Assembly: GCA_026393675.1 (NCBI GenBank)
Contig: JAPKZQ010000043.1
Coordinates: 1 to 64,000 of the forward strand
From: Acidobacteriota bacterium
GTDB taxonomy: Bacteria; Acidobacteriota; Vicinamibacteria; Vicinamibacterales; JAKQTR01
DNA length: 64,000 bases
Reading direction: 5' to 3'
Shown: one piece after another, positions 24,729 through 37,554 of the stretch
How the letters are laid out: each line of letters opens with the position of its first letter
Position numbering within the stretch: the first letter of the stretch is position 1
Translations under genes and position numbers: made by a program
Notes under the pieces: model-generated
Seen by the model: the letters and a program-made list of their open reading frames with translations, nothing else
Database searches by the model: none
What the model was told of the DNA's origin: nothing

Positions 24729-27593
24729 ATGAGTCGTGAACTGACAGGCTCGTTTGAGTCCCGCCACCTTGGTCCGCGGCCGCACGAATGCGCCGCGATG
24801 CTCAAGACGATTGGCGTGTCGTCGCTCGATCGGTTGATGGACGAGGCGATTCCGCCCGCCATCAGGCTCGCCCGGCCGCTCGCGCTGCCGGAAGGGGAGA
24901 GTGAGTACCGTTTCCTCGGCAGGCTCAGGCGCGTCGCCGCGAAGAACAAGCCGTTCCGGTCCTATATCGGCCTCGGCTACTACGATTGCGTGACGCCGAC
25001 CGTGATTCTCCGGAACGTGCTTGAGAATCCGAGCTGGTACACGCCCTACACCCCCTATCAGGCCGAGATCGCCCAGGGGCGCCTGGAGGCGCTGCTCACG
25101 TTCCAGACGATGATCGAAGATCTCTCGGGCATGCCGATCGCGAACGCATCGCTGCTCGACGAACCCACGGCCGCCGCCGAAGCCATGACGATGCTCCGGC
25201 GAGTGCAGGGAGGGACGCGGTCGGCGTTTGTCGTGGCGAGCCATTGTTATCCTCAGACCATTGACGTGTTGCGGGGACGCGCCGAACCACTCGGGATCGA
25301 ACTGATCGTCGCGGATCTCGACAAGATCGAGTTCAACGAACGCGTGTCTGGCGTCCTGGTCCAGACGCCAGACGCGCAGGGCGCCCTGCACGATGTCCGT
25401 GCCCTGATCGAGCGCGCGCACGCCGCCAAGGTACAGGTCGCGGTGGCGACGGATCTGCTGGCCCTGGCGCTGGTGACACCTCCGGGAGAGTTGGGCGCCG
25501 ACGTCGTACTCGGAAGCGCCCAGCGTTTTGGTGTGCCGATGGGCAATGGCGGTCCGCATGCCGCCTTTTTCGCGACGCGAGAACAGCACGTGCGGCAGAC
25601 GCCCGGCCGGATCATCGGCGTGTCGGTCGACGTACACGGCAACCGGGCCTATCGGATGGCGCTGCAGACGCGCGAGCAGCACATCCGGCGCGAGAAGGCG
25701 ACGTCGAACATCTGCACCGCGCAGGCGCTGCTGGCCACCATGGCGGCCATGTACGGCGTGTATCACGGCCCCGAGGGCATCCGACAGATCGCGACGCGGG
25801 TGCACGCGATGGCCGTCGCCCTCGACACCGAACTCAAAGCCTTGGGTTGCGACCAGCGCAATGCCGCGTACTTTGACACGCTCGATGTCCGCGTCCCGGC
25901 CGGCAAGCGCGATGCGGTTCGTGCCGCTGCCCTCGACGCCGGGATCAACTTCCGATTCGCCGGCGGAGCAGACCAGATCGGGATTGCGCTCGACGAGACG
26001 GTTGACGAGTCGGATATCGACGATATTCGGAAGATCTTTGCGCGCGGCCTTGGCTCAGAGACACCTGGTGCGCCGATCGTGATCACAACAGGTTCGCCCG
26101 AATGGCCAGCCGCCCTTCGACGGACATCGCCCATCCTGCAACACGCGATCTTCCATATCCACCATTCCGAAACGGCCATGATGCGCTACTTGAAGAGCCT
26201 CGAGCGCAAGGACGTCGGGCTCGACACGTCGATGATCCCGCTGGGCTCGTGCACCATGAAGCTGAACTCGGCCACGGTCATGGAAGCGGTCACCTGGCCG
26301 GAGTTTGGTGGCGTGCATCCGTTCGCGCCGGCCGATCAAGCCGCCGGCTACGCGGAAGTGGTGGCCGGTCTCGAGGCAGCGCTGCGGGAAGTCACCGGAT
26401 TCGCGGCCGTCAGCCTTCAGCCTAATTCGGGCGCGCAGGGCGAATTTGCCGGCCTGATGGTCGTTCGCGCCTACCATCAGTCGCGTGGTCAGGAACGACG
26501 CACGGTGGTCCTGATCCCGTCGTCGGCCCACGGCACCAATCCCGCCAGCGCGGTGATGGCCGGCATGCAGGTCGTCGTGGTGGCCTGCGACAGCCGCGGC
26601 AACATCGACGTCGCCGATCTCAAGGCGAAGGCCGCGCAGCACAAGGACACGCTGGCGGCGTTGATGATCACGTATCCGTCAACGCATGGCGTGTTCGAAG
26701 ACGCGGTCAAGCAGATCTGCGCCATCGTCCATGAGCACGGTGGCCAGGTCTACATGGATGGCGCGAACCTGAATGCGCAGGTTGGCCTGACCAGTCCGGC
26801 GGTCATCGGCGCCGACGTGTGCCACCTGAATCTCCATAAGACGTTTGCCATCCCGCACGGCGGTGGGGGACCCGGTATGGGGCCGATCGCGGTCGCCGCG
26901 CATCTGGCGCCGTTCCTGCCCGGCCACGCGCTGGCGAAGGTCGGAGGCGCGAAGGGGATTCACGCCATCGCGGGCGCCCCGTGGGGCAGCGCCAGCATCC
27001 TGTTGATCTCCTACGCCTATGTCTCGCTGCTTGGCGGGTCGGGCATGACGCAGGCCACGAAGTACGCCATCCTCAACGCCAATTACATCAAGTCGAGGCT
27101 TGAGCGCGACTTCCCGGTGCTGTACGCCAACGCCAACGGCCGGGTCGCACACGAGATGATCTTCGACATGCGCGCGTTCAAAGCCGCGGGCATCGAAGAA
27201 GGCGATATCGCGAAACGGCTGATGGACTATGGCTTCCACGCGCCGACGGTGTCATTCCCGGTGGTGGGAACCCTGATGGTTGAGCCGACCGAAAGCGAGC
27301 CGAAGGAGGAACTCGATCGGTTCTGCGACGCGATGCTCGCCATCAGGCAGGAGATCCAGGACGTCGTCGACGGCAAGGCCGACCCGAAGGACAACGTGCT
27401 GAAGAACGCCCCCCACACGATGGGCGAGGCGACCAGGGACACGTGGACGCACCCGTATTCACGGGAGAAGGCGGTGTTCCCGCTGCCGTTCGTGCGCGCC
27501 AACAAGTTCTGGCCGAGTGTGGGGCGGATCGACAACCCTTATGGCGACCGCCATCTAGTGTGCGCGTGTCCGCCGCTCGAGGACTACACGTAG
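24729..27593 (+). CDS. gcvP: Glycine dehydrogenase (decarboxylating), single-chain P protein
   Basis: A 954-residue P protein that decarboxylates glycine with PLP. It is the fused form: the N-terminal half matches GcvPA and the C-terminal half GcvPB. PLP-lysine is in CHLNLHKTFAIPHGGGGPGMGP near residue 705. Start ATG 24729 has GAGGG upstream, and an earlier in-frame start at 24669 adds non-conserved residues. The stop region overlaps the converging racemase gene by 10 bases. The L protein (lipoamide dehydrogenase) is not in the window, which is normal because it is shared with other complexes. Confidence 0.97.
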   Translation: MSRELTGSFESRHLGPRPHECAAMLKTIGVSSLDRLMDEAIPPAIRLARPLALPEGESEYRFLGRLRRVAAKNKPFRSYIGLGYYDCVTPTVILRNVLENPSWYTPYTPYQAEIAQGRLEALLTFQTMIEDLSGMPIANASLLDEPTAAAEAMTMLRRVQGGTRSAFVVASHCYPQTIDVLRGRAEPLGIELIVADLDKIEFNERVSGVLVQTPDAQGALHDVRALIERAHAAKVQVAVATDLLALALVTPPGELGADVVLGSAQRFGVPMGNGGPHAAFFATREQHVRQTPGRIIGVSVDVHGNRAYRMALQTREQHIRREKATSNICTAQALLATMAAMYGVYHGPEGIRQIATRVHAMAVALDTELKALGCDQRNAAYFDTLDVRVPAGKRDAVRAAALDAGINFRFAGGADQIGIALDETVDESDIDDIRKIFARGLGSETPGAPIVITTGSPEWPAALRRTSPILQHAIFHIHHSETAMMRYLKSLERKDVGLDTSMIPLGSCTMKLNSATVMEAVTWPEFGGVHPFAPADQAAGYAEVVAGLEAALREVTGFAAVSLQPNSGAQGEFAGLMVVRAYHQSRGQERRTVVLIPSSAHGTNPASAVMAGMQVVVVACDSRGNIDVADLKAKAAQHKDTLAALMITYPSTHGVFEDAVKQICAIVHEHGGQVYMDGANLNAQVGLTSPAVIGADVCHLNLHKTFAIPHGGGGPGMGPIAVAAHLAPFLPGHALAKVGGAKGIHAIAGAPWGSASILLISYAYVSLLGGSGMTQATKYAILNANYIKSRLERDFPVLYANANGRVAHEMIFDMRAFKAAGIEEGDIAKRLMDYGFHAPTVSFPVVGTLMVEPTESEPKEELDRFCDAMLAIRQEIQDVVDGKADPKDNVLKNAPHTMGEATRDTWTHPYSREKAVFPLPFVRANKFWPSVGRIDNPYGDRHLVCACPPLEDYT

Positions 27594-28738
27594 GCGGGGC
27601 AGGCCGCCCGAACGACCAGTCGGGCAGTGGCGCGAACCGGTCCCGCGACGGTAGGCAGGCCCGTGACCTGTTGGACCTCAGCCGCGAACGCGGCGGATTC
27701 CAGCGACAAGAACAGAAACGTCGCACCGGCACGTCTGAGGCGCTGTGCCGCATCGCGCGCGTCGGGCAGGGCGGCGGCGTACATCCTCAGGTGATCCTGC
27801 TCGTGCGCAGGAGCCAGCTCCTCGATGGTCGCTGAGAACACTGCGTGCAGGGTGTCCGTGAAGTCGCTCGGGGCACCCAGCTTCGCGATCAGATCGATGG
27901 TCGCCTCGGGCCCGAGTCCGCCAGCGATGCCGATCGGTCCCGGGGCTCCAAGCAGATCGGACGCCAACACCGCCGTCGCATCGACGAGCGGCACTCGCCG
28001 GCCGCGCACGTCGAGGTGCGAACCTCTCAGCACTAACGGAATCTCGGTGCAACCGAGTATGAGGGCTTCGGCGCCTCGGTCTACCAGCCGTCGTGCAGCT
28101 TCTTCCATAAGTCGACGCGGAAGCCCATCGGTGTGGCCGGCCTTGATGCCGTTGCTGCCGTAGATGGCTTCCATGACCAGGCCGTCCTGCTCACCTCGTG
28201 CTGCCACGAGGGCGGTCACCGGCGCTTGGATTTCAGTGGAATTCGCGGCCGACACGATCGGCGGCGTGACGTCGCCGGAGGGCGTGCATCCGAATTCCAT
28301 TGAGTCAACACCGGATCTCCGGGCCTCGTCGTCGAGTGGCGTGAGAATTCGAAGACCCGCGTGGGCCAGGGCCTGCTGATAGAGGCCAGTTGAGATCGTG
28401 CCCGTTGTCGCGAGCAGACCCACAGCACGAATGCCCATCTGCGCCGCCCGGCCAGCCGCTTGTTCGATCATGTCCACGAATGGAATCGGCGGAGTCCAGG
28501 TTGCCGCGGCAACAGCCTCGCGCAGGAAGTGGTGGGCGGTGTTACAGGGAACGCCGAAATGGGAGGCGCCCATCGCGACCAGAACCCGGACAGACTCCTG
28601 AAGGTGAGAGAGGGGTGAGGGACCCTCTCCTCTGATGGCAGCGGTCCGGTCGGGGGTCTCGGGCGCGAAGACTGCAACCACCGGCACATGGCTGCGTCCG
28701 ACGATGCCGGGGATGTCGATCTGGTGGCGCACACTCAT
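27584..28738 (-). CDS. Asp/Glu/hydantoin racemase-family protein with apparent domain rearrangement
   Basis: A 384-residue racemase-superfamily protein. The two catalytic cysteines are present: Cys65 in GVPCNTAHH and Cys230 in LGCTEIP. Aspartate racemases normally begin with an IGIxGGMGPxAT strand. That motif is missing at this N-terminus but appears at residues 269-280 (IGIAGGLGPEAT), and a second block similar to the region before the first cysteine follows, with SLES in place of the cysteine motif (about 345-348). The protein looks circularly permuted, or like one domain fused to a decayed half of another. Start ATG 28738 is the last before the first conserved block. It lies 110 bases downstream of a class IV aminotransferase gene, which suggests D-amino-acid metabolism. 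Confidence 0.82.
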   Translation of the reverse strand: MSVRHQIDIPGIVGRSHVPVVAVFAPETPDRTAAIRGEGPSPLSHLQESVRVLVAMGASHFGVPCNTAHHFLREAVAAATWTPPIPFVDMIEQAAGRAAQMGIRAVGLLATTGTISTGLYQQALAHAGLRILTPLDDEARRSGVDSMEFGCTPSGDVTPPIVSAANSTEIQAPVTALVAARGEQDGLVMEAIYGSNGIKAGHTDGLPRRLMEEAARRLVDRGAEALILGCTEIPLVLRGSHLDVRGRRVPLVDATAVLASDLLGAPGPIGIAGGLGPEATIDLIAKLGAPSDFTDTLHAVFSATIEELAPAHEQDHLRMYAAALPDARDAAQRLRRAGATFLFLSLESAAFAAEVQQVTGLPTVAGPVRATARLVVRAACPAYV

Positions 28739-28848
28739 GTTCTCGTCAATGCTCCGCAAACCGACCGCCTCAGGCTAAGCCTGTCGATCCACTCAGGCAG
28801 GCTCGGCTCGGTCGAGCACGAACAAAGCGAAGCCGCGCCCGCCGGAAC

Positions 28849-29745
28849 CTAGACGGACCGTCGGTGGGCCAATTCGCGGGCTCGACGCCTGAATTCCACC
28901 AACAGCATGTGCGTGATCGGGCCCGGTTGGCCGTTGCCGATGACCCGATCGTCGACCCGCACGACGGGGATGATTTCGCGGGTCGTGACGCTCAGGAACG
29001 CCTCGTCGGCCGTGAACAGATCCTCATCGTGAAGCATCGTCTCGTGCCCCGGAATCCCGATGGCCTGGGCGAACTCGAGAATGAACTCCCGCGTGATGCC
29101 AGACAGAATCCCGGCCGTTAGCGGCGGCGTCATCAGTTCGCCGTGCCGGACAATGAAGATGTTCGACTGCGCGCACTCGGCGAGCTCACCTCGGTAGTTG
29201 CGCATGAGGCCCTCGAACGCGCCTCGTCGCATAGCCTCCTGCATCGCCATGGCGTTGTTCAGTAGATTGTTGGACTTGATAAGAGGACTCACGGTCCCGG
29301 GGTGGTTCCTCACGATGGGGACAAGCGCGATCGTCACGCCCTTCTCGTAGATCTCGGGAGGAGACGGAGCCAGCGGCCTCAGGATGATCACGGTCGTCGG
29401 CGCTGGGCTGGCAGCCGGGTCGTACGTCATGTCGCCGACCCCGCGCGTGAGAACGATCCGAATGTAGTAATCCGATCGGGTCGCGCCCGGAGCAGCCTCC
29501 AACGCTGAAATCGTGCTCCGGATGTTCGCTTCGAACTCAGCGTCGGTGGTCGCGACCTTCAGCGCGAGCATGCCGGCCGACGTGCGCAGACGCCGCAGGT
29601 GTCGGTCCAGCAGGAATGGCTCGCCGTCGTAGGTCCGGATCACTTCGTACACCCCTTCGCCAAACAGGAACCCGTGATCGAAGACCGAAATCAAGGCGTC
29701 CTGCTGACTGCAGATGCGCCCATTGACGTATGCGACGGCAACCAT
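28849..29745 (-). CDS. PLP class IV aminotransferase (branched-chain or D-amino acid type)
   Basis: A 298-residue fold-type IV aminotransferase. The opening VNGRICSQQDALISVFDHGFLFGEGVYE and the PLP lysine in LIKSNNLLNNAMA (near residue 151) are clear, with AECAQSNIFIV and TAGILSGITRE following. The family splits into branched-chain aminotransferase, D-alanine aminotransferase and aminodeoxychorismate lyase. These motifs alone do not decide between the first two. The racemase gene downstream on the same strand tips the balance slightly toward D-amino acids. Start ATG 29745; divergent from nnr with a 142-base shared upstream region. Confidence 0.88.
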   Translation of the reverse strand: MVAVAYVNGRICSQQDALISVFDHGFLFGEGVYEVIRTYDGEPFLLDRHLRRLRTSAGMLALKVATTDAEFEANIRSTISALEAAPGATRSDYYIRIVLTRGVGDMTYDPAASPAPTTVIILRPLAPSPPEIYEKGVTIALVPIVRNHPGTVSPLIKSNNLLNNAMAMQEAMRRGAFEGLMRNYRGELAECAQSNIFIVRHGELMTPPLTAGILSGITREFILEFAQAIGIPGHETMLHDEDLFTADEAFLSVTTREIIPVVRVDDRVIGNGQPGPITHMLLVEFRRRARELAHRRSV

Positions 29746-29887
29746 GCGGCTGTGCTCCGGTGATGGGTCTCTCGTCCGCGTGGATCGCGGCTCCCGCACC
29801 AATCCGCTACGGTACCTCTTGTGGTAGAGTGCGCGCAAGACACGATGTGACAGCGATCCAGCCGGCCCCAGGTGTTCGGAGTGAGTT

Positions 29888-31461
29888 ATGCGCGTACTGA
29901 ATGCTCGACAAATGCGTGAGGCCGATCGGCGCACGATCGAGGATCTGGGCATTCCGTCCATTGTCCTGATGGAAAACGCCGGCCGGCAGGTCATCGCCGC
30001 AATGGAAGCGGCGTTCGGCTCGCTCGCCGGCCGTCGCATGACCGTGATCTCAGGGCGCGGCAACAATGGCGGTGACGGATTCGTCGTGGCGCGAGGTCTC
30101 TGGCAACAGCAGTGCGACGTCGTTGTCTGCCTCGTTGGCGCGTCCGGCGAGGTGCGGGGCGATGCCCGGATCAACCTGGACATTCTTGGCAAGTTGGGCG
30201 TGCCGGTCATTGCCGTCGCGTCGAACGGGGAGTGGAAGCGACACAGCCAGTCCGTCCTCGACTGCGACGTCATCGTGGACGCGCTCTTCGGCACGGGCCT
30301 GAGCGCTCCCGTCACCGGTCTGTATGAGACCGTCATCGCTGATATCAATGCGGCAGGCGTGCCCGTGGTGTCGGTCGATCTGCCGAGTGGACTGTCCGCA
30401 GATCAGTGCGCCCCGATTGGTCCTGCAATCGCGGCCTCTCTGACGGTGACGCTCGGGGCGCCGAAACTGCCACTGGTGATGCCGCCCGCCGAGGCGCTGG
30501 TCGGCTCCCTCGTGGTGGCCGACATCGGCATTCCAAGAAACGTGCTGGGCGGAGTCAACGGTCCCAGCATCGAGTTCATGATTCCCGCCGAAGCGCGCAC
30601 GCTTGTGCCTGCCCGGGTTGCCGACGCGCACAAAGGCACCTTCGGCCACGTCTGCATAGTTGCCGGCTCGCGCGGCAAGACCGGTGCGGCCCACCTGGCC
30701 GGGATGGCGGCGCTCAGAAGCGGAGCAGGGCTTGCGACTGTCGCGACACCCGAGTCTTGTCTGCCCATAGTGGCGAGCATGGGCGCGGAGTACATGACGG
30801 TCGGGCTGGGCGAGACGGCCGATGGCTGCGTCGCCCATCGCGCATCGAAGGCCGTCCTTGGAGTCAGTTGCGATGTGGTGGCCGTCGGCCCGGGTCTTGG
30901 GACAGGACCCGAGCAGCGTGCGTTCGTCGCGGACATACTGGCGCATTCCAGCAAGCCGCTTGTCGTCGACGCGGACGCGCTCAATGTGCTGGCCGAGGAC
31001 GGGCGTCGTTTCCGGGCTCGCAAAGGCCAGGTTGTGGTCATCACGCCTCATCCGGGAGAGATGGCGCGGCTCATCGGCAGCACGGCGGGTGACGTCCAGA
31101 ACAGACGCATCGACGTCGCGAGTGCGTTCGCGCGGGATCGCGGTGTCATCGTGATCCTGAAAGGCTACCGGACAGTGGTGGCGGCTCCCGATGGCCGGGT
31201 ATTCATCAACTCCACTGGCAACCCCGGTATGGCGACCGGGGGCAGCGGCGACGTGTTGACTGGCGTTATCGCGGCCTGGTTGGCCCAGATAGCCGACCCC
31301 GTGGATGCGTGCCGCCTCGCGGTCTACCTGCATGGCGCGGCCGGCGACATGGCCGCCAGTGTCGAGGGCCAGGTGGCGATGGCGGCCGGCGACATCCTGA
31401 GGCATCTCGGCGAGGCGGAGCTGACGCTGATGGCTCCGGCAGAACCCTCTGCCGGTCTCAG

Positions 31462-31465
<4 letters not shown>
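29888..31465 (+). CDS. nnr: Bifunctional NAD(P)H-hydrate epimerase and ADP/ATP-dependent NAD(P)H-hydrate dehydratase
   Basis: A 525-residue fusion that repairs damaged NAD(P)H hydrates. The N-terminal YjeF_N epimerase domain (1-210) has the GRGNNGGDGFV motif near 57. The C-terminal ribokinase-like dehydratase domain (about 225-510) has KGTFGHVCIVAGSRGKTGAA, AVGPGLG, PHPGEMARL and the GTGGSGD-type motif (TGGSGDVLTG). Start ATG 29888 is preceded by GGAGTGAGTT. Its TGA overlaps the ATG of tsaE (ATGA), so the two are coupled, as in many bacteria. Confidence 0.95.
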
Positions 31466-33416
<1,951 letters not shown>

Positions 33417-33457
33417 TCATTCTCCCCAGACAGCCGCCACCCGCGGCGTCGATGTCA

Positions 33458-36373
33458 TCAGTTTTGCGCTCCGTGACACTTCTTGTACTTCTTGCCGCTG
33501 CCGCACGGACACGGGTCGTTGCGGCCGACCTTGGGTTCGTCGCGTCGCACGGTCGTGATCGGCGCGTCGTCTCCGCCGGTCCTGGCCGGCCTGGACGCCT
33601 CGCCCGCTCCAACGGCGGCGCTGGCGGGGGCCCGGCCAAAGAACCCGGCATCGCCGCTCGGGGCACTCAACGTCAGCGGAGCGGAGCGCCGGCTGGCAGG
33701 CCGTCGAACGTGTGAACCGGCATCTTCGGACGCGACCGGCTTCAGCCAGAACAGGTATTGCACCGTCTCGTCGTCGATCCGGGCCTTCATATCCTGGAAG
33801 AGCGCAAAGCTCTCCTTCTTGTACTCGACGAGAGGATCGCGCTGCCCGTAGCCGCGGAGGCCAATGCCTTCTTTCAAGTGATCCAGGCTGTACAGGTGAT
33901 CTTTCCACTGCCCGTCAACGATTTGCAGCATGATGTCGCGTTCGACGCGTTGGAGCAGTTCGTCCCCGACGTTTGCGACCTTCTCCTGATACCGTTTGCT
34001 GATCCGCGACCACAACTGGTCGCGCATTTCCCCGGCCGAACTCCCGGAGAAGTCGAGCGCAGCCGTCTCGGCACCATCCAGCGCAAACGTCCGCGTGGTT
34101 TCGCGCTTGAGCGCGTCGAGATCCCAGGTGTCTGGTTCCTGGGCCTCAACGCAGTACGTGTCGATGAGACCGTCCAACACGTCCTCGGCGAGACGCATCA
34201 GGTACGCCCGGCTGTCAATCACTTCACTTTCGTCGACGCGAATCCGTCCTTCGAGCAGTTCCCGGCGCAGCGCGTAGATATTTTCGCGCTGCTTATTCAT
34301 CACATCGTCGTACTCGAGCAGGTGTTTGCGGATGGAGAAGTTCTGACCTTCGACCTGCTTCTGGGCCCGCTCGATCGCCCGGGTGACCATCCCGTGCTCA
34401 ATCGGCACGCCTTCCTCCATTCCCAGGCGCTCCATCAACCCGGAAATGCGGTCGGACCCGAAGATGCGCATCAGGTCGTCTTCGAGCGACAGGTAGAATC
34501 GTGATGAGCCCGGATCGCCCTGGCGGCCGGCGCGCCCGCGAAGCTGATTGTCGATGCGCCGCGCCTCGTGGCGTTCGGTGCCGATGATGTGCAGACCTTC
34601 GTTGGCGACGACGGTCTCGTGTTCGGCGGCCGTCAGATCGCGGAGGTTTGTAAAGAGCCGCTCCCAGTCCGGCCGTTTGCACCGGTAGAACCCGTCGAGG
34701 TGATAGAAGTAGACGAACTCCTCGTCATCGATGAACTTCTCTTCCCCCTTCGGCAGTCGCTCGGCCAGATCATCGGCCAGGGCGCGCTGGCGAGCCATGA
34801 ACTCCGGGTTGCCGCCAAGCAGAATGTCCGTGCCGCGGCCGGCCATGTTGGTGGCAATCGTCACCGCTCCGAACCGCCCGGCCTGCGCGACAATCTCGGC
34901 TTCCTGGGCGTGGAATTTTGCGTTCAAGACGACGTGTTTGACGCCGCGACGGCGGAGCATGCCGGCGAGCTTCTCGGACTTCTCGATGGAGACCGTGCCG
35001 ACCAGTATGGGCTGTTTCTTCTCCTGCCGCTCGATGATGTCCGCCACGATGGCGTCGTACTTCTCAGTGGCCGTCCGATAGATGAGGTCCGGCAGTTCTT
35101 CGCGTCTCAGGACGCGATTAGGCGGCACAACGACGACTTCGAGGTTGTAGATCTTGGCGAATTCCTCGGCTTCGGTTTCCGCCGTGCCGGTCATGCCGGA
35201 GAGCTTGGCGTACTTCCGGAAGAAGTTCTGGAAGGTGATCGTCGCGAGCGTCTGATTCTCGCGTTCGATCTTCACCTTTTCCTTCGCCTCGACCGCCTGG
35301 TGCAACCCATCGCTCCATCGGCGTCCCGGCATCAGGCGACCGGTGAACTCGTCGACGATGAGCACTTCGCCGTCCTTCACCATGTAGTCGACGTCGAGCT
35401 TGAACAGCGAGTGGGCGCGCAGAGCCTGGTTGATGTGGTGGAGCAGCGGCATGTTGACCGGGTCATACAGCCCTCCCGGCTGGATGCGGTGCGCCAGCAG
35501 TTGCTCGCACTTGGCCATGCCGCTCTCGGTGAGCGTCACCGTCTTGTGCTTTTCGTCGACCAGGAAGTCGCCCGTCGCTTCGAGCGCCTCGCGCTCCTCG
35601 GCCTTCGCGTCGCCGTGCGTCACGGCGCCTGGTGCGAGTTTCGGGATCACCCGGTCGACTTCGTAATACAGGTCGGTCGACTGTTCCGCCGGCCCAGAAA
35701 TGATGAGCGGCGTCCGCGCCTCATCGATCAGGATGCTGTCCACCTCGTCGACGATGGCGAACCCGTGGCCCCGCTGGACGTAGTGGGCCAGGTCGAACTT
35801 CATGTTGTCGCGGAGGTAATCGAACCCGAACTCGTTATTGGTGCCGTACGTGATGTCGCAGGCGTAGGCGTGCTGGCGTTCCTGGTCGTTGAGTTCGTGC
35901 TGAATGACGCCGACGCTCATCCCGAGAAAGCGGTAGATCCGCCCCATCCACTCCGAGTCGCGCCGTGCGAGGTAGTCGTTGACCGTGACGACGTGGACGC
36001 CTTTGCCGGCCAGGGCATTGAGATAGGCGGCGAGCGTGGCCACCAGCGTCTTGCCTTCGCCCGTCTTCATCTCGGCAATCATGCCGCGATGCAGCACCAT
36101 GCCGCCGATGAGCTGAACGTCGAAATGCCGCATGTTCAACGTGCGTCGACCCGCCTCGCGGACGGCGGCGAACGCGTCCGGCAGCAAATCGTCGAGCGTT
36201 TCGCCGCGCGCCACCCGCTCCTTGAACAGGGTGGTCTGTCCCTGAAGTTCGTTGTCGCTGAGGGCGCGAACACGCTCTTCGCGCGCATTGATTTGGCTGA
36301 CAGACGGCGTCAACTGCTTGAGCGTTCGCTCGTTCTGGGTGCCGAAGATCTTGGCCAGAAGGGTATTAATCAT
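33458..36373 (-). CDS. secA: Preprotein translocase ATPase SecA
   Basis: A 971-residue SecA, the motor that pushes preproteins through SecYEG. Landmarks are [11 protein letters not shown], Walker [10 protein letters not shown] near 105, the [19 protein letters not shown] block, [14 protein letters not shown] and [19 protein letters not shown]. After a Pro/Ala-rich linker (about 875-945) it ends with the zinc-binding SEC-C motif, [14 protein letters not shown], which binds SecB and phospholipid. The start ATG 36373 ([11 protein letters not shown]) matches the family opening. It is upstream of guaB on the minus strand. Confidence 0.98.
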   Translation of the reverse strand: MINTLLAKIFGTQNERTLKQLTPSVSQINAREERVRALSDNELQGQTTLFKERVARGETLDDLLPDAFAAVREAGRRTLNMRHFDVQLIGGMVLHRGMIAEMKTGEGKTLVATLAAYLNALAGKGVHVVTVNDYLARRDSEWMGRIYRFLGMSVGVIQHELNDQERQHAYACDITYGTNNEFGFDYLRDNMKFDLAHYVQRGHGFAIVDEVDSILIDEARTPLIISGPAEQSTDLYYEVDRVIPKLAPGAVTHGDAKAEEREALEATGDFLVDEKHKTVTLTESGMAKCEQLLAHRIQPGGLYDPVNMPLLHHINQALRAHSLFKLDVDYMVKDGEVLIVDEFTGRLMPGRRWSDGLHQAVEAKEKVKIERENQTLATITFQNFFRKYAKLSGMTGTAETEAEEFAKIYNLEVVVVPPNRVLRREELPDLIYRTATEKYDAIVADIIERQEKKQPILVGTVSIEKSEKLAGMLRRRGVKHVVLNAKFHAQEAEIVAQAGRFGAVTIATNMAGRGTDILLGGNPEFMARQRALADDLAERLPKGEEKFIDDEEFVYFYHLDGFYRCKRPDWERLFTNLRDLTAAEHETVVANEGLHIIGTERHEARRIDNQLRGRAGRQGDPGSSRFYLSLEDDLMRIFGSDRISGLMERLGMEEGVPIEHGMVTRAIERAQKQVEGQNFSIRKHLLEYDDVMNKQRENIYALRRELLEGRIRVDESEVIDSRAYLMRLAEDVLDGLIDTYCVEAQEPDTWDLDALKRETTRTFALDGAETAALDFSGSSAGEMRDQLWSRISKRYQEKVANVGDELLQRVERDIMLQIVDGQWKDHLYSLDHLKEGIGLRGYGQRDPLVEYKKESFALFQDMKARIDDETVQYLFWLKPVASEDAGSHVRRPASRRSAPLTLSAPSGDAGFFGRAPASAAVGAGEASRPARTGGDDAPITTVRRDEPKVGRNDPCPCGSGKKYKKCHGAQN

Positions 36374-36472
36374 GTAGGGATCGCGCAAGACGGGGGGTAT
36401 CCGATGATTGTAGGTAACCGCGCGCGGATCCGTCAAGGAACCGGCGGCTGACCACAACAACGGGGAATCAGG

Positions 36473-37387
36473 TTAGCGCGGGGAAACGAGCAACTGCAGC
36501 GGGTTGATAGCCTGCCCGTTCGTCATGACTTCGTAGTGCAGGTGGGGGCCGGTCGTACGCCCGGTGGCGCCCACGTAGCCAACCACCTCGCCACGCCGCA
36601 CCGTTGCACCGACGCTCGCGGCAAACGCTGCCAGGTGGCCATAGCGCGTCTTGATGCCGAAGCCGTGGTCGATCACCAGCAGGTTGCCGTAGTTCCCGCT
36701 CCACGAGGCGCTCTCGACGACACCGTCGGCCGTCGCGACGATCGGCTTGCCGGGGTCCGTCGAAATGTCGAGGCCCTGGTGATACCCGGGGTCACCGGTG
36801 AGCGGGTCGGCCCGTTCGCCGTAGCCGGCGGAGAGCCAGCCGACCGTGGGCCAGATGGACGGTGTCGCAGCGGCCAGCGCCACGCGCCGATCCACATCGG
36901 TTCGCACCACGCGGAGCTGACTTTCAAGTCGGCCGAGCACGTTACGGAGCAGTCCGAAGGTGTCTTCCGGGGAGGACAGGGCCGAGGCCAGAAGCGATGA
37001 CGATGCAGCCGTCGTGCCGCCACCCATCGCGCGCGCCTTGATCATCGTCGGCAGCTTCTGCATCGCCCGCGCGACTTCAGGATCAAGCGCCGATCGTGTG
37101 CCCAGTTCGTCGATCACGCCCTGAAGTGACGTGAGCTGCGTCGTCAGTTCGCCGGTTGCCGTACGGTAGCTGGCGTTTTCCATCTCAAGGGCGACGGTGT
37201 TCGAGCGCAGGGCCGACAACTCGGCCACGGTGCTCCAGCGAATCCCCAAGCCAACCAACACCGGCAGGGCAAACAGAAAGCCGACCGTCCCGAGCGTCCA
37301 GCCAAGTCTCACGGAGAAACGGCGGCCCACACCCGAGACGCGGTCAACGACGACGACGGTGTAACGGTGGGACAGAAATCCTGGCAT
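36473..37387 (-). CDS. Membrane-anchored M23 (LytM/DipM-type) peptidoglycan peptidase
   Basis: A 304-residue protein with a cytoplasmic tail, one membrane helix (about 32-54), a coiled-coil segment (about 60-95), and a C-terminal M23 domain. Zinc-ligand motifs are HQGLDIST (HxxxD) near residue 219 and HLHYEV (HxH) near 282, so the domain should be active. It probably cuts peptide cross-links at division or elongation sites in the periplasm. Start ATG 37387 is favoured over an ATG 21 codons upstream because MPGFLSHRYTVVVV matches the usual opening of this family. It lies about 100 bases from the secA start. Confidence 0.9.
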   Translation of the reverse strand: MPGFLSHRYTVVVVDRVSGVGRRFSVRLGWTLGTVGFLFALPVLVGLGIRWSTVAELSALRSNTVALEMENASYRTATGELTTQLTSLQGVIDELGTRSALDPEVARAMQKLPTMIKARAMGGGTTAASSSLLASALSSPEDTFGLLRNVLGRLESQLRVVRTDVDRRVALAAATPSIWPTVGWLSAGYGERADPLTGDPGYHQGLDISTDPGKPIVATADGVVESASWSGNYGNLLVIDHGFGIKTRYGHLAAFAASVGATVRRGEVVGYVGATGRTTGPHLHYEVMTNGQAINPLQLLVSPR

Positions 37388-37554
37388 CAGCCTCGTCTCA
37401 GGCGGGCGATTTGACCATCGCCTCCGGGACAGGGTTACCGGTACCGGCACACGAAGTCCGGTCCGAAAGTACGAATACCGGACTCTACCACACGAAACCG
37501 GGCATGGAAAGGGCGGCGGGCGTTAGACGCGAACATAAAGCGAATCATACCCCG

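Noticed and set aside
34568-36451. 627-codon plus-strand open frame opposite secA
   Set aside because: It mirrors secA codon by codon in another frame and has no domain match; a shadow of a conserved gene.
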